Assembly: GCF_014193255.1 (NCBI RefSeq)
Contig: NZ_JACHZB010000001.1
Location: 466,018-530,017, forward strand
Reading direction: 5' to 3'
DNA from: Rhizobium sp. BK196
GTDB taxonomy: Bacteria > Pseudomonadota > Alphaproteobacteria > Rhizobiales > Rhizobiaceae
DNA: 64,000 bases
Positions 32,902-40,086 of the stretch are shown piece by piece. Position 1 is the stretch's first letter. Every line of letters begins with the position of its first letter. The notes beneath the pieces are model-generated. The model had not been told where the DNA came from, searched no databases, and saw only the letters and a list, made by a program, of their open reading frames with translations. Made by a program: the position numbers and the translations under genes.

Positions 32902-33828
32902 TTGGCAAACGTCAGCATGATGGCGAACCTTCCCATGGAGACGGAAAGCACCCTCCGCTTTCCGACACTTTCGGTTGCCGGCCTGGCCGGTACCAGCTTC
33001 AAGCCGGAGCATCTTGCGGCAATCTCAGCCGTATCGGGCCGGGAGGGCTTCTTCGAAGTCCATGCCGAAAATTATATGGGCGCCGGCGGCCCGCCGCATC
33101 GCGCGCTCGAAAGCGTACGCCGCGACCACCCGATTTCATTGCATGGCGTCTGCATGTCTCTCGGCGGCCCGCAGCCGCTCGACAAGGATCATCTCAAGCG
33201 TTTCAAGACCCTCGTCGACCGTTACGAGCCGGCGCTGGTCTCCGAGCATCTCGCCTGGTCGACGCATGTCGACACCTATCTGAACGACCTGCTGCCGCTG
33301 CCCTATACGGCTCAGACGCTTGCCCATGTCTGCGATCACGTCGATGAGATGCAGAACGCGATCGGCCGGCCGATCCTGCTCGAAAACCCGTCCACCTACA
33401 TCCTCTTTTCGGAATCCTCCATGAGCGAGACGGATTTCATCCGCGAGATTTCATGGCGAACCGGCTGCGGGCTGCTGCTGGACATCAACAACGTCTTCGT
33501 CTCCGCCACCAATCACGGCTTTTCGGCGCTGGAATACCTGCGCGATTTCCCGCTCGCCAAAGTCGGCGAGATCCACCTTGCCGGCCATGCCGAACAGGAG
33601 GATGACGAGGGCGAACTGCTGCTGATCGACAGTCATGACGGACCGGTCGCCGATGCCGTCTGGCAGCTCTATGAAATCGTCATTGCCAGGTGCGGACCGA
33701 TTCCGACGCTAATCGAATGGGACAGCAAGATCCCCGACTGGCCGGTGCTGCGCGCCGAGGCGCTGGCCGCGCAGGCAATTCTCGACCGGCATAGCACTGA
33801 GAGGGAGACCTCCCATGCGCTCGGCTGA
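32902..33828 (+). CDS. bufB: MNIO enzyme of the bufferin pathway (BufB, DUF692)
   Basis: The 308-residue TIM-barrel enzyme is a multinuclear non-heme iron-dependent oxidative enzyme. Candidate iron ligands and active-site residues are H54/E56 in [10 protein letters not shown]81 in SLHG, E115/H116 in SEHLAW, E161/N162 in LENPSTY, D194 in [17 protein letters not shown]225 and H229 in IHLAGH, D243/H245 in DSHDGPV and E272 in LIEWDSKIP. The start is a TTG at 32902 with GGAGG five bases upstream; an ATG lies five codons in. It should install the oxidised cysteines on BufA in the cytoplasm. It overlaps bufC by 14 bases. Confidence 0.92.
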   Translation: MANVSMMANLPMETESTLRFPTLSVAGLAGTSFKPEHLAAISAVSGREGFFEVHAENYMGAGGPPHRALESVRRDHPISLHGVCMSLGGPQPLDKDHLKRFKTLVDRYEPALVSEHLAWSTHVDTYLNDLLPLPYTAQTLAHVCDHVDEMQNAIGRPILLENPSTYILFSESSMSETDFIREISWRTGCGLLLDINNVFVSATNHGFSALEYLRDFPLAKVGEIHLAGHAEQEDDEGELLLIDSHDGPVADAVWQLYEIVIARCGPIPTLIEWDSKIPDWPVLRAEALAAQAILDRHSTERETSHALG

Positions 33829-34618
33829 CATCCTGCCGATCCGGCAACCCGCGCCCGATTTTGCTGGCCGGTTCTCGGCAGCACTGCTTTCCCCCGATGC
33901 CCCGGCCCCTGACCTGGTCACCGGTCCGCGAGGCAAGCGGGCCGAGAAACGCTACAATGTCTACCGCAACAATGTCACCGTCAGCCTGATTGCGGCGCTG
34001 TCGTCGATCTTCCCGGCGGTAGAGCGCATCACCGGGGCGGATTTCTTCCGCGCCATGGCCCGCTTTCATGTGCGCGAAACACCGCCCGCCTCGCCGCTGC
34101 TCTTCGAATACGGCCAGGATTTCCCCGATTTCATCGACCGCTACGAATATGCCGTCGACATGCCCTGGCTTTCGGATGTGGCCCGCATCGAGCGGGCCTG
34201 GCTGGACGCCTATCACGCCGCCGACGCGCCCGCCTTGCGCGCCGAAACCCTTGCCGCCATACCCCAGGAGAATCTGGGCGCGGCGACATTCCGGCCGCAT
34301 CCGGCAACGCGAGTGGTTTCATCTGACCATCCCGCCGTCACCATTTTCGCCATGAACCGCGGCACGGGACCGGTCAGCCGCGTCGACGATCACCCCGAAG
34401 ACGGGCTGATCACCCGTCTCGACGACGAGGTCACCGTGCGCCTCCTGCCGCCAGGCGGTGCGGCTTTCTTCAACGCCCTTCTATCAGGCGAATGCCTTGC
34501 CGCCGCTGTCGCAGCCGGCCTCGACGCCTGTGCCGCTTTCGATCTCTCTGCTGCCATCGGCGAGATGATCGCATCAGGCGCCTTTTCCGCTATCGAACTG
34601 GAGATTTCCAATGTCTGA
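33815..34618 (+). CDS. bufC: Bufferin partner protein (BufC, DUF2063)
   Basis: The 267-residue protein carries the DUF2063 N-terminal domain: [39 protein letters not shown], then [15 protein letters not shown]. Its C-terminal half has an [14 protein letters not shown] segment. Such proteins bind the precursor and present it to the MNIO enzyme, playing the role of a recognition element. It overlaps bufB at its start and the DoxX gene at its end, so the four genes are translationally chained. Confidence 0.9.
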   Translation: MRSADILPIRQPAPDFAGRFSAALLSPDAPAPDLVTGPRGKRAEKRYNVYRNNVTVSLIAALSSIFPAVERITGADFFRAMARFHVRETPPASPLLFEYGQDFPDFIDRYEYAVDMPWLSDVARIERAWLDAYHAADAPALRAETLAAIPQENLGAATFRPHPATRVVSSDHPAVTIFAMNRGTGPVSRVDDHPEDGLITRLDDEVTVRLLPPGGAAFFNALLSGECLAAAVAAGLDACAAFDLSAAIGEMIASGAFSAIELEISNV

Positions 34619-35150
34619 TACGCTTCACTCCATGCCTCACGATGGGCCTCACAACGAGCCCCGCAACGGCGCTCTCTCCCCGCTGGCGAGGCTGGCGGCG
34701 ACGGCTGACAGACTTGTCCGCGCCGTCGCCCAGCCCGATCTCGTTCAGGCTGTTCTGCGTGTGGCGCTCGCCGTGCCCTTCTGGCGCTCCGGCATCCTGA
34801 AATGGGATGGCTTCCTGCAATTGAACGATACGGCGATCGATCTCTTCACCCAGGAATTCATGCTGCATCTGCCCGGCGGCCCCTATCCCTTCCCCGCGCC
34901 ATCAGTCATGGCCTTCCTCTCCGGCTGTGGCGAGATCATCTTCCCGACGCTCCTCGTCTTCGGTCTGGCCACCCGCTTTGCCGGCCTCGGCCTGCTCTTC
35001 ATGACTCTCATCGTCGAACTGACTGTTCCCGATGGCTGGCCGATCCACATCACCTGGGCGGCGATGGCACTTGCCATCATGCGCTACGGCCCGGGCCGCC
35101 TGTCGCTCGACCATCTGATTGCGCGGATGTCAGGCGCTGCCAACAGCTAG
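34611..35150 (+). CDS. DoxX-family membrane protein of the bufferin operon
   Basis: The 179-residue protein has about four transmembrane helices and the DoxX pattern AVLRVALAVPFWRSGILKWDG, FGLATRFAGLGLLFMTLIVEL and a final AALAIMRYGPGRLSLDHL. The N-terminal ~25 residues are polar, histidine-rich and probably cytoplasmic. DoxX proteins are often the last gene of MNIO precursor clusters. A redox or quinone-linked role in the inner membrane has been proposed. A strong intrinsic terminator follows at 35182. Confidence 0.9.
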   Translation: MSDTLHSMPHDGPHNEPRNGALSPLARLAATADRLVRAVAQPDLVQAVLRVALAVPFWRSGILKWDGFLQLNDTAIDLFTQEFMLHLPGGPYPFPAPSVMAFLSGCGEIIFPTLLVFGLATRFAGLGLLFMTLIVELTVPDGWPIHITWAAMALAIMRYGPGRLSLDHLIARMSGAANS

Positions 35151-35181
35151 AATTCACCGCAGCCTGCACCGACACAAATAC

Positions 35182-35214
35182 CCGTCCGGCTCCGCATTGA
35201 GCCGGGCGGCTTTT
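35182..35214 (+). terminator. Intrinsic terminator after the bufferin operon
   Basis: CCGTCCGGCTC and GAGCCGGGCGG form an 11-bp stem with one mismatch around CGCATT, followed by CTTTT. It separates the bufABC-DoxX operon from the sigma gene, which has its own promoter. Confidence 0.7.
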
Positions 35215-35321
35215 GCGCTTTGTTGCCGTACTCCTCTTGCCGTCTGCCTGCCGATGCGTTCAATAGGCGCCGACGCCGGCTTTGCCTCACGTACCGCGTC
35301 ATCAAAATTTTCAGGATGACG

Positions 35322-35347
35322 GTAACAAACACGTGGCCCCGTGCGTA
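35322..35347 (+). promoter_or_regulatory. SigF-type ECF promoter of the sigma gene
   Basis: GTAACA (35322-35327), 16 bases, then CGTA (35344-35347). It repeats the promoter architecture found before bufA, with the same GTAACA and spacer length and one change in the -10 block. It implies autoregulation of the sigma factor. Confidence 0.7.
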
Positions 35348-35361
35348 GAGATGAGTAGCGG

Positions 35362-35928
35362 ATGAAATATTCGGCCCGTGAAGAGGAATGGGCGGCATGG
35401 ATGCGCGCGGCAATCGCCGGCGACGCGCTGTGCTATGACCGTTTCCTGAAGGCCGTGACACCCTATCTGCGTTCGATCGCGCGCAGGCGCTGCGACCAGT
35501 TCGGTGCCCCGCCGAGCGAGGTGGAGGACGTGGTGCAGGAAGTGTTGCTGGCAGTGCATCTGAAGCGTGGGACCTGGGATATCTCGCGGCCAATCGGCCC
35601 GTGGCTGTCCACCATCGTGCGCAACAAGCTGATCGACAGCCTGCGCCGCCGTGGCCGCCATGTCAGCGTGCCGATCGAGGATGTGATGGAGACACTGGAG
35701 GCCGACCACCAGGAAGACGGCGCTGACCGCATCGACGTCGAACGCATGCTGGACGGTCTGCGCGATCCGCAGCGCGAAATCGTCCGCTCGATCTCGCTCG
35801 GTGGCGCCGGTATCCGCGAAACGGCGGAGCGGCTACAGATGACGGAAGGCGCCGTGCGAGTGGCGCTGCACAGGGCGCTCAAAGGATTGGCCGCCCTCTA
35901 TCGGAGCAACACGCGTGAAAACGGATGA
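35362..35928 (+). CDS. sigF: ECF sigma factor, SigF-like
   Basis: The 188-residue protein has sigma region 2 with DVVQEVLLAVHLKRGTWD and WLSTIVRNKLIDSLRRRGR. Its region 4 ends in REIVRSISLGGAGIRETAERL and GAVRVALHRALKGLAALYR. It lacks any extra domain. Genes of this kind directed by NrsF-type anti-sigma factors respond to redox, copper or chromate stress in Caulobacter. It is placed downstream of bufABC and upstream of nrsF, and a shared promoter form suggests it drives both. Confidence 0.9.
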   Translation: MKYSAREEEWAAWMRAAIAGDALCYDRFLKAVTPYLRSIARRRCDQFGAPPSEVEDVVQEVLLAVHLKRGTWDISRPIGPWLSTIVRNKLIDSLRRRGRHVSVPIEDVMETLEADHQEDGADRIDVERMLDGLRDPQREIVRSISLGGAGIRETAERLQMTEGAVRVALHRALKGLAALYRSNTRENG

Positions 35929-36550
35929 CCTGATCAACATGCTGGCAAAAGATGCGCGCGTCCGCCTCCGCTTCGGCCGCGTCTTCCTGATCGCGCTGGT
36001 CATCGGTGTGGTGATATCAGCTGCGCTGCTGCTCTCGACTATCGGCATCCGCAAAAACATGGCTGAGATGATCGAGACGCCGCGCGTCCTCTTCAAGCTC
36101 GGCATCACCCTGCTGCTCGCCCTTACCGCCACCCGCCTAGCCTTCCGCATCGGCAAGCCCGGCGTCTCGCTGCGCTCTGCGGCCTTGACGCTCATCTTGC
36201 CGCTGGCGGTTCTGATTGCAGGCATCGTGACCGAACTTCTCGTCGTGCCGCAGGCAGACTGGGCAAGCCGCATGGAGGGACAGTTCTCCGCCTTCTGCCT
36301 GTTCTTCGTGCCGACGCTCTCCATTGCCCCGCTCGCCGCCATCCTCTATTCGATCCGCGAGGGCGCCCCGGAAAATCCGGGCACGGCGGGCGCGGTTGCG
36401 GGCCTTGCCGCCGGCGGCATCGCGGCCGCCATCTATGCCTGGCACTGCCCTGACGATAGCCCGCTGTTTCTGGCGACATGGTATTCGATCGGCATTCTCG
36501 CCGCGACGGGAGCCGGCTTCCTGCTGGGCCGAAAAATTCTCCGCTGGTAG
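35915..36550 (+). CDS. nrsF: NrsF-type anti-sigma factor (DUF1109)
   Basis: The 211-residue membrane protein has about six transmembrane helices and two lone cysteines, at residues 128 (SAFCLFF) and 178 (YAWHCPDD). NrsF of Caulobacter uses a similar pair to sense oxidants and release SigF. The GTG start overlaps the sigma gene by 14 bases, so production is stoichiometric. A TTCG-loop terminator follows at 36694. I infer that metal or oxidant exposure frees SigF to switch on the bufferin genes. Confidence 0.9.
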   Translation: MKTDDLINMLAKDARVRLRFGRVFLIALVIGVVISAALLLSTIGIRKNMAEMIETPRVLFKLGITLLLALTATRLAFRIGKPGVSLRSAALTLILPLAVLIAGIVTELLVVPQADWASRMEGQFSAFCLFFVPTLSIAPLAAILYSIREGAPENPGTAGAVAGLAAGGIAAAIYAWHCPDDSPLFLATWYSIGILAATGAGFLLGRKILRW

Positions 36551-36693
36551 CAGCGGCGGCAGAAAAATCATCCGGCGCCGGGAACTTTCGGCCTCGATCT
36601 CAGTCCGGTACGCGGACCGCACGGCGCACTTTCCTTTGATAGAACCATGCACCACACGATGCGTCGTGCGATCCAGCTGCCATTTCCCAATTT

Positions 36694-36717
36694 GGCCCGC
36701 TTCGGCGGGCCTCTTTC
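36694..36717 (+). terminator. Intrinsic terminator after nrsF
   Basis: GGCCCGC-TTCG-GCGGGCC is a perfect 7-bp stem with a stable tetraloop, followed by TCTTTCC. It is about 145 bases after the nrsF stop and ends the rightward transcript. Confidence 0.75.
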
Positions 36718-36737
36718 CAGCCCTCAACGGCGACGCT

Positions 36738-36968
36738 TTAACGTGTCCGCTTGCCTGTCAACACCTGCCAGGCGAGCCGCAGCGTATCGAGACGGGAGCG
36801 AATGCGCTCCTGTTGCGGGATGGCTAGCCGGTTGCGAAAATCGGCAAGCGCCTGGGCTTCGAGCCTGCTTCCCAATTTTTCCGGCAGATGCGGCACGGGC
36901 GCGCCCGTCAGCCGGTCGATAACGGTCCAGTCGTCGTCGTTCCGGCGCTCGATGTCGTAGCGATTCAT
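36738..36968 (-). CDS. Small conserved-type hypothetical protein
   Basis: The 76-residue protein starts MNRYDIERRNDDDWTVIDRL and is helical and basic toward its end (WQVLTGKRTR). No membrane segment, cysteine or known motif is present. Its leader (GAGATATCCTACC before the ATG) gives only a weak ribosome binding site. It is kept because the composition looks coding and no overlapping gene competes. Function unknown. Confidence 0.5.
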   Translation of the reverse strand: MNRYDIERRNDDDWTVIDRLTGAPVPHLPEKLGSRLEAQALADFRNRLAIPQQERIRSRLDTLRLAWQVLTGKRTR

Positions 36969-37101
36969 GATGGTAGGATATCTCTACATTAGAGGATGCG
37001 GACGACAAGAAAAGCGGCTTTCTGATGCACTTGCAATCGCCAAAATGTGAGCAAACGTCAGAAAATACGTTCATGGTCAAAATTGCGTTGCCGACCCGGT
37101 G

Positions 37102-37317
37102 TCACGCGCTAAGTTTCCTTGCTCTGAATCTGTCGAAGCGCTTGCGAACCTTTGCCGGCCTGGCCTTCAGTTCGGCCTTGGCATATTCCAAATCCAGGAG
37201 AGGCAGGGGCCGGGCGTTGATCTCGCTGATCTTGGCCCCAAGCGCGGCAAGACCCATCACGATCTCGTCGAACATCCTTGCTTCCCCCTGCCTGGCTTCC
37301 TCTTGCCTGGCTTCCAT
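37102..37317 (-). CDS. Small charged helical protein, unknown
   Basis: A GAGGAGGGG ribosome binding site six bases before the ATG at 37317 gives a 71-residue protein; the longer frame from 37392 is not needed. It opens with a charged MEARQEEARQGEARMFDEI, has a short hydrophobic turn (VMGLAALGAKISEIN) and ends in a basic helix (RKRFDRFRARKLSA). This could be a coiled-coil or nucleic acid-associated protein. No family recognised. Confidence 0.55.
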   Translation of the reverse strand: MEARQEEARQGEARMFDEIVMGLAALGAKISEINARPLPLLDLEYAKAELKARPAKVRKRFDRFRARKLSA

Positions 37318-37508
37318 GTGGCCCCTCCTCCACTGCGGTTCCCTCTCGGTCACTACGGTAGCATTCGATGAAATCTGAGACCAATGCCACATTGGAGCTA
37401 GCCCGAATGAACCTCATTTGCCGTCTTTTCGCCATCGCCGCGACATGCATTGATAGCAATACGGATTTATGATGCCGCAAGCGCCGGAAGCAGCCACGGG
37501 AGGATACC

Positions 37509-37709
37509 ATGCGCGAGATGACACCATCGGAAATGCTGAAAGACCCGATGATCCGCCAGATGCTACGCGCCGACAGGATCACCCTGGCATCCTTTGCGGC
37601 CCTGCTCGACGCCGCCGCCCGTCAGCACGCCCGCCCCGAAAGCGACAAAGCCTTTGCGATGTCGAAGAGGTCGGACAGCTGGAACGTCGATGCGGCGGCC
37701 TATATCTGA
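37509..37709 (+). CDS. Small hypothetical protein
   Basis: GGGAGG seven bases before the ATG at 37509 supports a 66-residue protein beginning MREMTPSEMLKDPMIRQML. It is helical, with methionine- and alanine-rich parts and a polar C-terminus (SDSWNVDAAAYI). A strong intrinsic terminator follows at 37755. No family is recognised. The same DNA carries a longer antisense frame that I regard as a shadow. Confidence 0.6.
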   Translation: MREMTPSEMLKDPMIRQMLRADRITLASFAALLDAAARQHARPESDKAFAMSKRSDSWNVDAAAYI

Positions 37710-37754
37710 TCAACCGTTTTCCCGATGCCCGTCCGACTCCGGGCACCCCTGAGG

Positions 37755-37783
37755 CCCGCTCCCAAGTGAGCGGGTCCTTTTTG
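37755..37783 (+). terminator. Intrinsic terminator
   Basis: CCCGCTC and GAGCGGG form a perfect 7-bp stem around CCAAGT, followed by TCCTTTTTG. It lies 45 bases after the stop of the small gene at 37709. Confidence 0.8.
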
Positions 37784-38349
37784 TTTGCGGAGGCGCAGGC
37801 CTTCGATGACCGAATACCTGATAATGAAGGCGGCAGGCCCTCATGCATGCCTGCCGCCTCCCACCTCCGAGCGTCCGCCGCCCAGCGCTCAAGGAGGGAG
37901 GGCCACAATAGCTCCGCATTGTGGCCTTTAGGACAGTTTGTCAGGAAGATATTGCCGGTGTCATCGGGCCGCCACATCACCCATCTGGGGCAGCCCGATG
38001 GCTTTGGGCATATGTCGTTGAAAGTCTTGGAGGAGATCGGTCCCCCCCTGTGGATAAGCTGTGGAAACATTGTGGATTACAGGCCGGATGCAGGCGCAGG
38101 ACCGCGTCGGACGTTGCCATTTCGTTCCAAATGCGGTGTTCTAACACTGCCTGCGTCGGCCTCCGCCGCAACTGACGCCGACGCAGCCATAGGGCGCTCC
38201 GACTTGAGGTCGTGGAGCGCCCTTTCTTTCTAGCGTGGCAGACATGTCACGCGCTCAAGATTCAGGCAAAGCGCAATTCCGAATTTCATAATTCGCGCGT
38301 ATAGTGTGTTCAAGGTCTCCAATCTCCGTGCCTTGAGGGGTCGAGGACA
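37784..38349. other. Non-coding, hairpin-rich region with phased DnaA-box-like 9-mers
   Basis: About 570 bases with no supported gene. It contains four further stem-loops (GGCGGCAGGC/GCCTGCCGCC at 37829-37858, GGCCACAAT/ATTGTGGCC at 37901-37926, CATCGGGC/GCCCGATG at 37962-38000, CTGCGTCGGC/GCCGACGCAG at 38151-38186). It ends in a strong terminator-like hairpin at 38191. Three TGTGGAWWM-type 9-mers at 38049, 38060 and 38071 are exactly 11 bases apart. This could be a structured small RNA or a protein-binding site. On the minus strand a 163-codon frame is open but looks like a shadow. Confidence 0.5.
38191..38230 (+). terminator. Strong intrinsic terminator
   Basis: AGGGCGCTCC and GGAGCGCCCT are a perfect 10-bp stem with a 13-base loop, followed by TTCTTTCT. 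No annotated gene ends just before it, so it may close an unannotated transcript from the preceding region. Confidence 0.75.
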
Positions 38350-38613
38350 ATGAACTGGAACACGTCATCGGTATTCGCACCGGTCGGGCTGGTCTTGCGC
38401 GGTCGGGAGACGCACACGGTCGTGCGCACGCTTGGCGATGCCGCATACCTGCTGATCCGGGACTGGCCTTTCGACGACGGCGAGGAGTACATGATCGCCG
38501 TCAAAGCCTGCATCGATGCCATCTGTGGAGAAGTTGCTCCGGAGCAATTCCGGGAGGCGTTTTTACGCGCCGCCGACGAGGCGGGTATCGCCGCGCTGAC
38601 CATCGTTCATTGA
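38350..38613 (+). CDS. DUF982-family small protein
   Basis: The 87-residue protein has the DUF982 pattern of rhizobia: a N-terminal strand PVGLVLRGRETHTVVRTLGDA, then LLIRDWPFDDGEEYMIAVKACIDAI and an acidic C-terminal helix (PEQFREAFLRAADEAGI). Members are very common in Rhizobiaceae but have no known function. GTCGAGGACA lies just before the ATG, a modest ribosome binding site. It appears to be a single-gene unit. Confidence 0.8.
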   Translation: MNWNTSSVFAPVGLVLRGRETHTVVRTLGDAAYLLIRDWPFDDGEEYMIAVKACIDAICGEVAPEQFREAFLRAADEAGIAALTIVH

Positions 38614-38712
38614 TGGGCGTCCGTTGGGGCAAATGGCGCAGACCGCATTGATTTTCTCGTCAAAACCGTCTTCTGCTCGCGGTATGACACGCGCAGAAAG
38701 ACATCTGAGGCA

Positions 38713-39849
38713 ATGAAGGCAGCAGTAATAACAGGCGTCATCGCCGGAATGGTCTTCAGCGGGGCTTCCCTCGCGCAGTCAGCCTCCGACACCTCTCCGC
38801 CGCTGCCGGACTATGTCGCTACCATGCAATCCCTCGACAAGAATGGCGTGCCGATCGATCCCACAACCACCGTTATCCATCACGACGGCATGTTTCGCAG
38901 CGAAACCCGGTGGGATGGACTGACAAGCTTCGGCTACGGACCGGACAGAAAAGATCCGGTGCTGCGCTGGAGCCGGCAGACGGATGGCGAGATCACGCAG
39001 ATGGAACTCATCGGTTCAGGTCAGAAGCTGGACGCGACTGTCGCAGACGTCTCCCGACCACTCGCGGAACGGTCAACCGTTGCCGGGCAGGATTGCCTAT
39101 GGCGCGAGACTGTGGAAAAGGCGCCGCCGTTGGGCTCGATCGAGCCGGGCGAACTGAACTGCGTCACCGATGATGGCATTGTCATCGAAACGAAGCTTTT
39201 GGCCGGTGAGAGTGTCCCGATCTACCATACTCGCCTCGCCAGTCTCGAACGCCGCGCCGTGACATCGTCGGAGCTACGCCCGCCACAGGAGATTTTGAGC
39301 CCGGACTTCTGGCTGCGACCGATCCGCAGCCATGAGCCCGACCCTTCCCGGCCCGATTTCGAGATGACGCTCGAGAGCCCGGCTGGAATTAACGTCCGTT
39401 TGCTGCGGCATTTTCCCTGGCGCTATGAGGAAAGCCGCGGCAGAAACGGCACGATCCACACGATCATCCAGAACGAGCTCGACGATCAAGGCATCTGGTA
39501 TCGGCAAAGCAGCGGAGATCGGCGCATCACCGCCTGGCGCTCGTCGGAACGTGAGTCTCCGTCCGTGCAAGCCGGCCAGACAACCGGAAAGGTTTCTCTC
39601 GGGAAAACGGACACGATCCTCGGCGAAACATGCGAATGGTTTGATCTGGTCCCGCACGAGACGCACGGCGAAAACCAGGCGTGCCTCACACAGGATGGGA
39701 TACCATTGAAAGAAGAGGTCAGGATAAAGGTTTCGACCACCTCTTATACGGCAACATCGTTTCGCCGCCGCCCGGTCGACTTCTCGGAAATGCGCCTGCC
39801 CTCGGCGCTCTTCCCGCCAGCTGAATGGGGGCTTCCGGCGCTACAGTGA
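38713..39849 (+). CDS. Secreted protein with two tandem copies of one domain
   Basis: The 378-residue protein opens with a signal peptide (MKAAVITGVIAGMVFSGASLA). The rest is two copies of the same module, roughly residues 30-200 and 210-375. Matching blocks include AGQDCLWRETV against GETCEWFDLVP, ELNCVTDDGIVIETK against ENQACLTQDGIPLKEE, and LRPPQEILSPDFW against MRLPSALFPPAEW. Each copy has two cysteines likely to form a disulfide. It is probably periplasmic; no family is recognised. Confidence 0.75.
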   Translation: MKAAVITGVIAGMVFSGASLAQSASDTSPPLPDYVATMQSLDKNGVPIDPTTTVIHHDGMFRSETRWDGLTSFGYGPDRKDPVLRWSRQTDGEITQMELIGSGQKLDATVADVSRPLAERSTVAGQDCLWRETVEKAPPLGSIEPGELNCVTDDGIVIETKLLAGESVPIYHTRLASLERRAVTSSELRPPQEILSPDFWLRPIRSHEPDPSRPDFEMTLESPAGINVRLLRHFPWRYEESRGRNGTIHTIIQNELDDQGIWYRQSSGDRRITAWRSSERESPSVQAGQTTGKVSLGKTDTILGETCEWFDLVPHETHGENQACLTQDGIPLKEEVRIKVSTTSYTATSFRRRPVDFSEMRLPSALFPPAEWGLPALQ

Positions 39850-40086
39850 CGGCGTCAGCGGGAGCGTGGCTTCCCTACTTCCCAGACGCGGCAAGACAGG
39901 ACCGGATGCGGGGCGCAACCCCACACTTTTCCAGACCAAAGTCTTTCATGCACGCCCGCTAAAATCACCTTGCATCCGGCAGACGGCATGAAAACATAGG
40001 AAATAGGCATACCCCTTGTCGCAATCGCCAGAGCACTTTCGTCTTAAAGCAGAACCACGTCTTACAGATATGGATACAGGAACACC

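Noticed and set aside
37579..38070. 163-codon minus-strand frame with a CxxxxxC-like segment
   Set aside because: Overlaps the 37509 gene antisense, runs through several perfect hairpins, and shows no domain. It begins in the DnaA-box-like repeats. A real zinc-finger protein is not excluded but unsupported.
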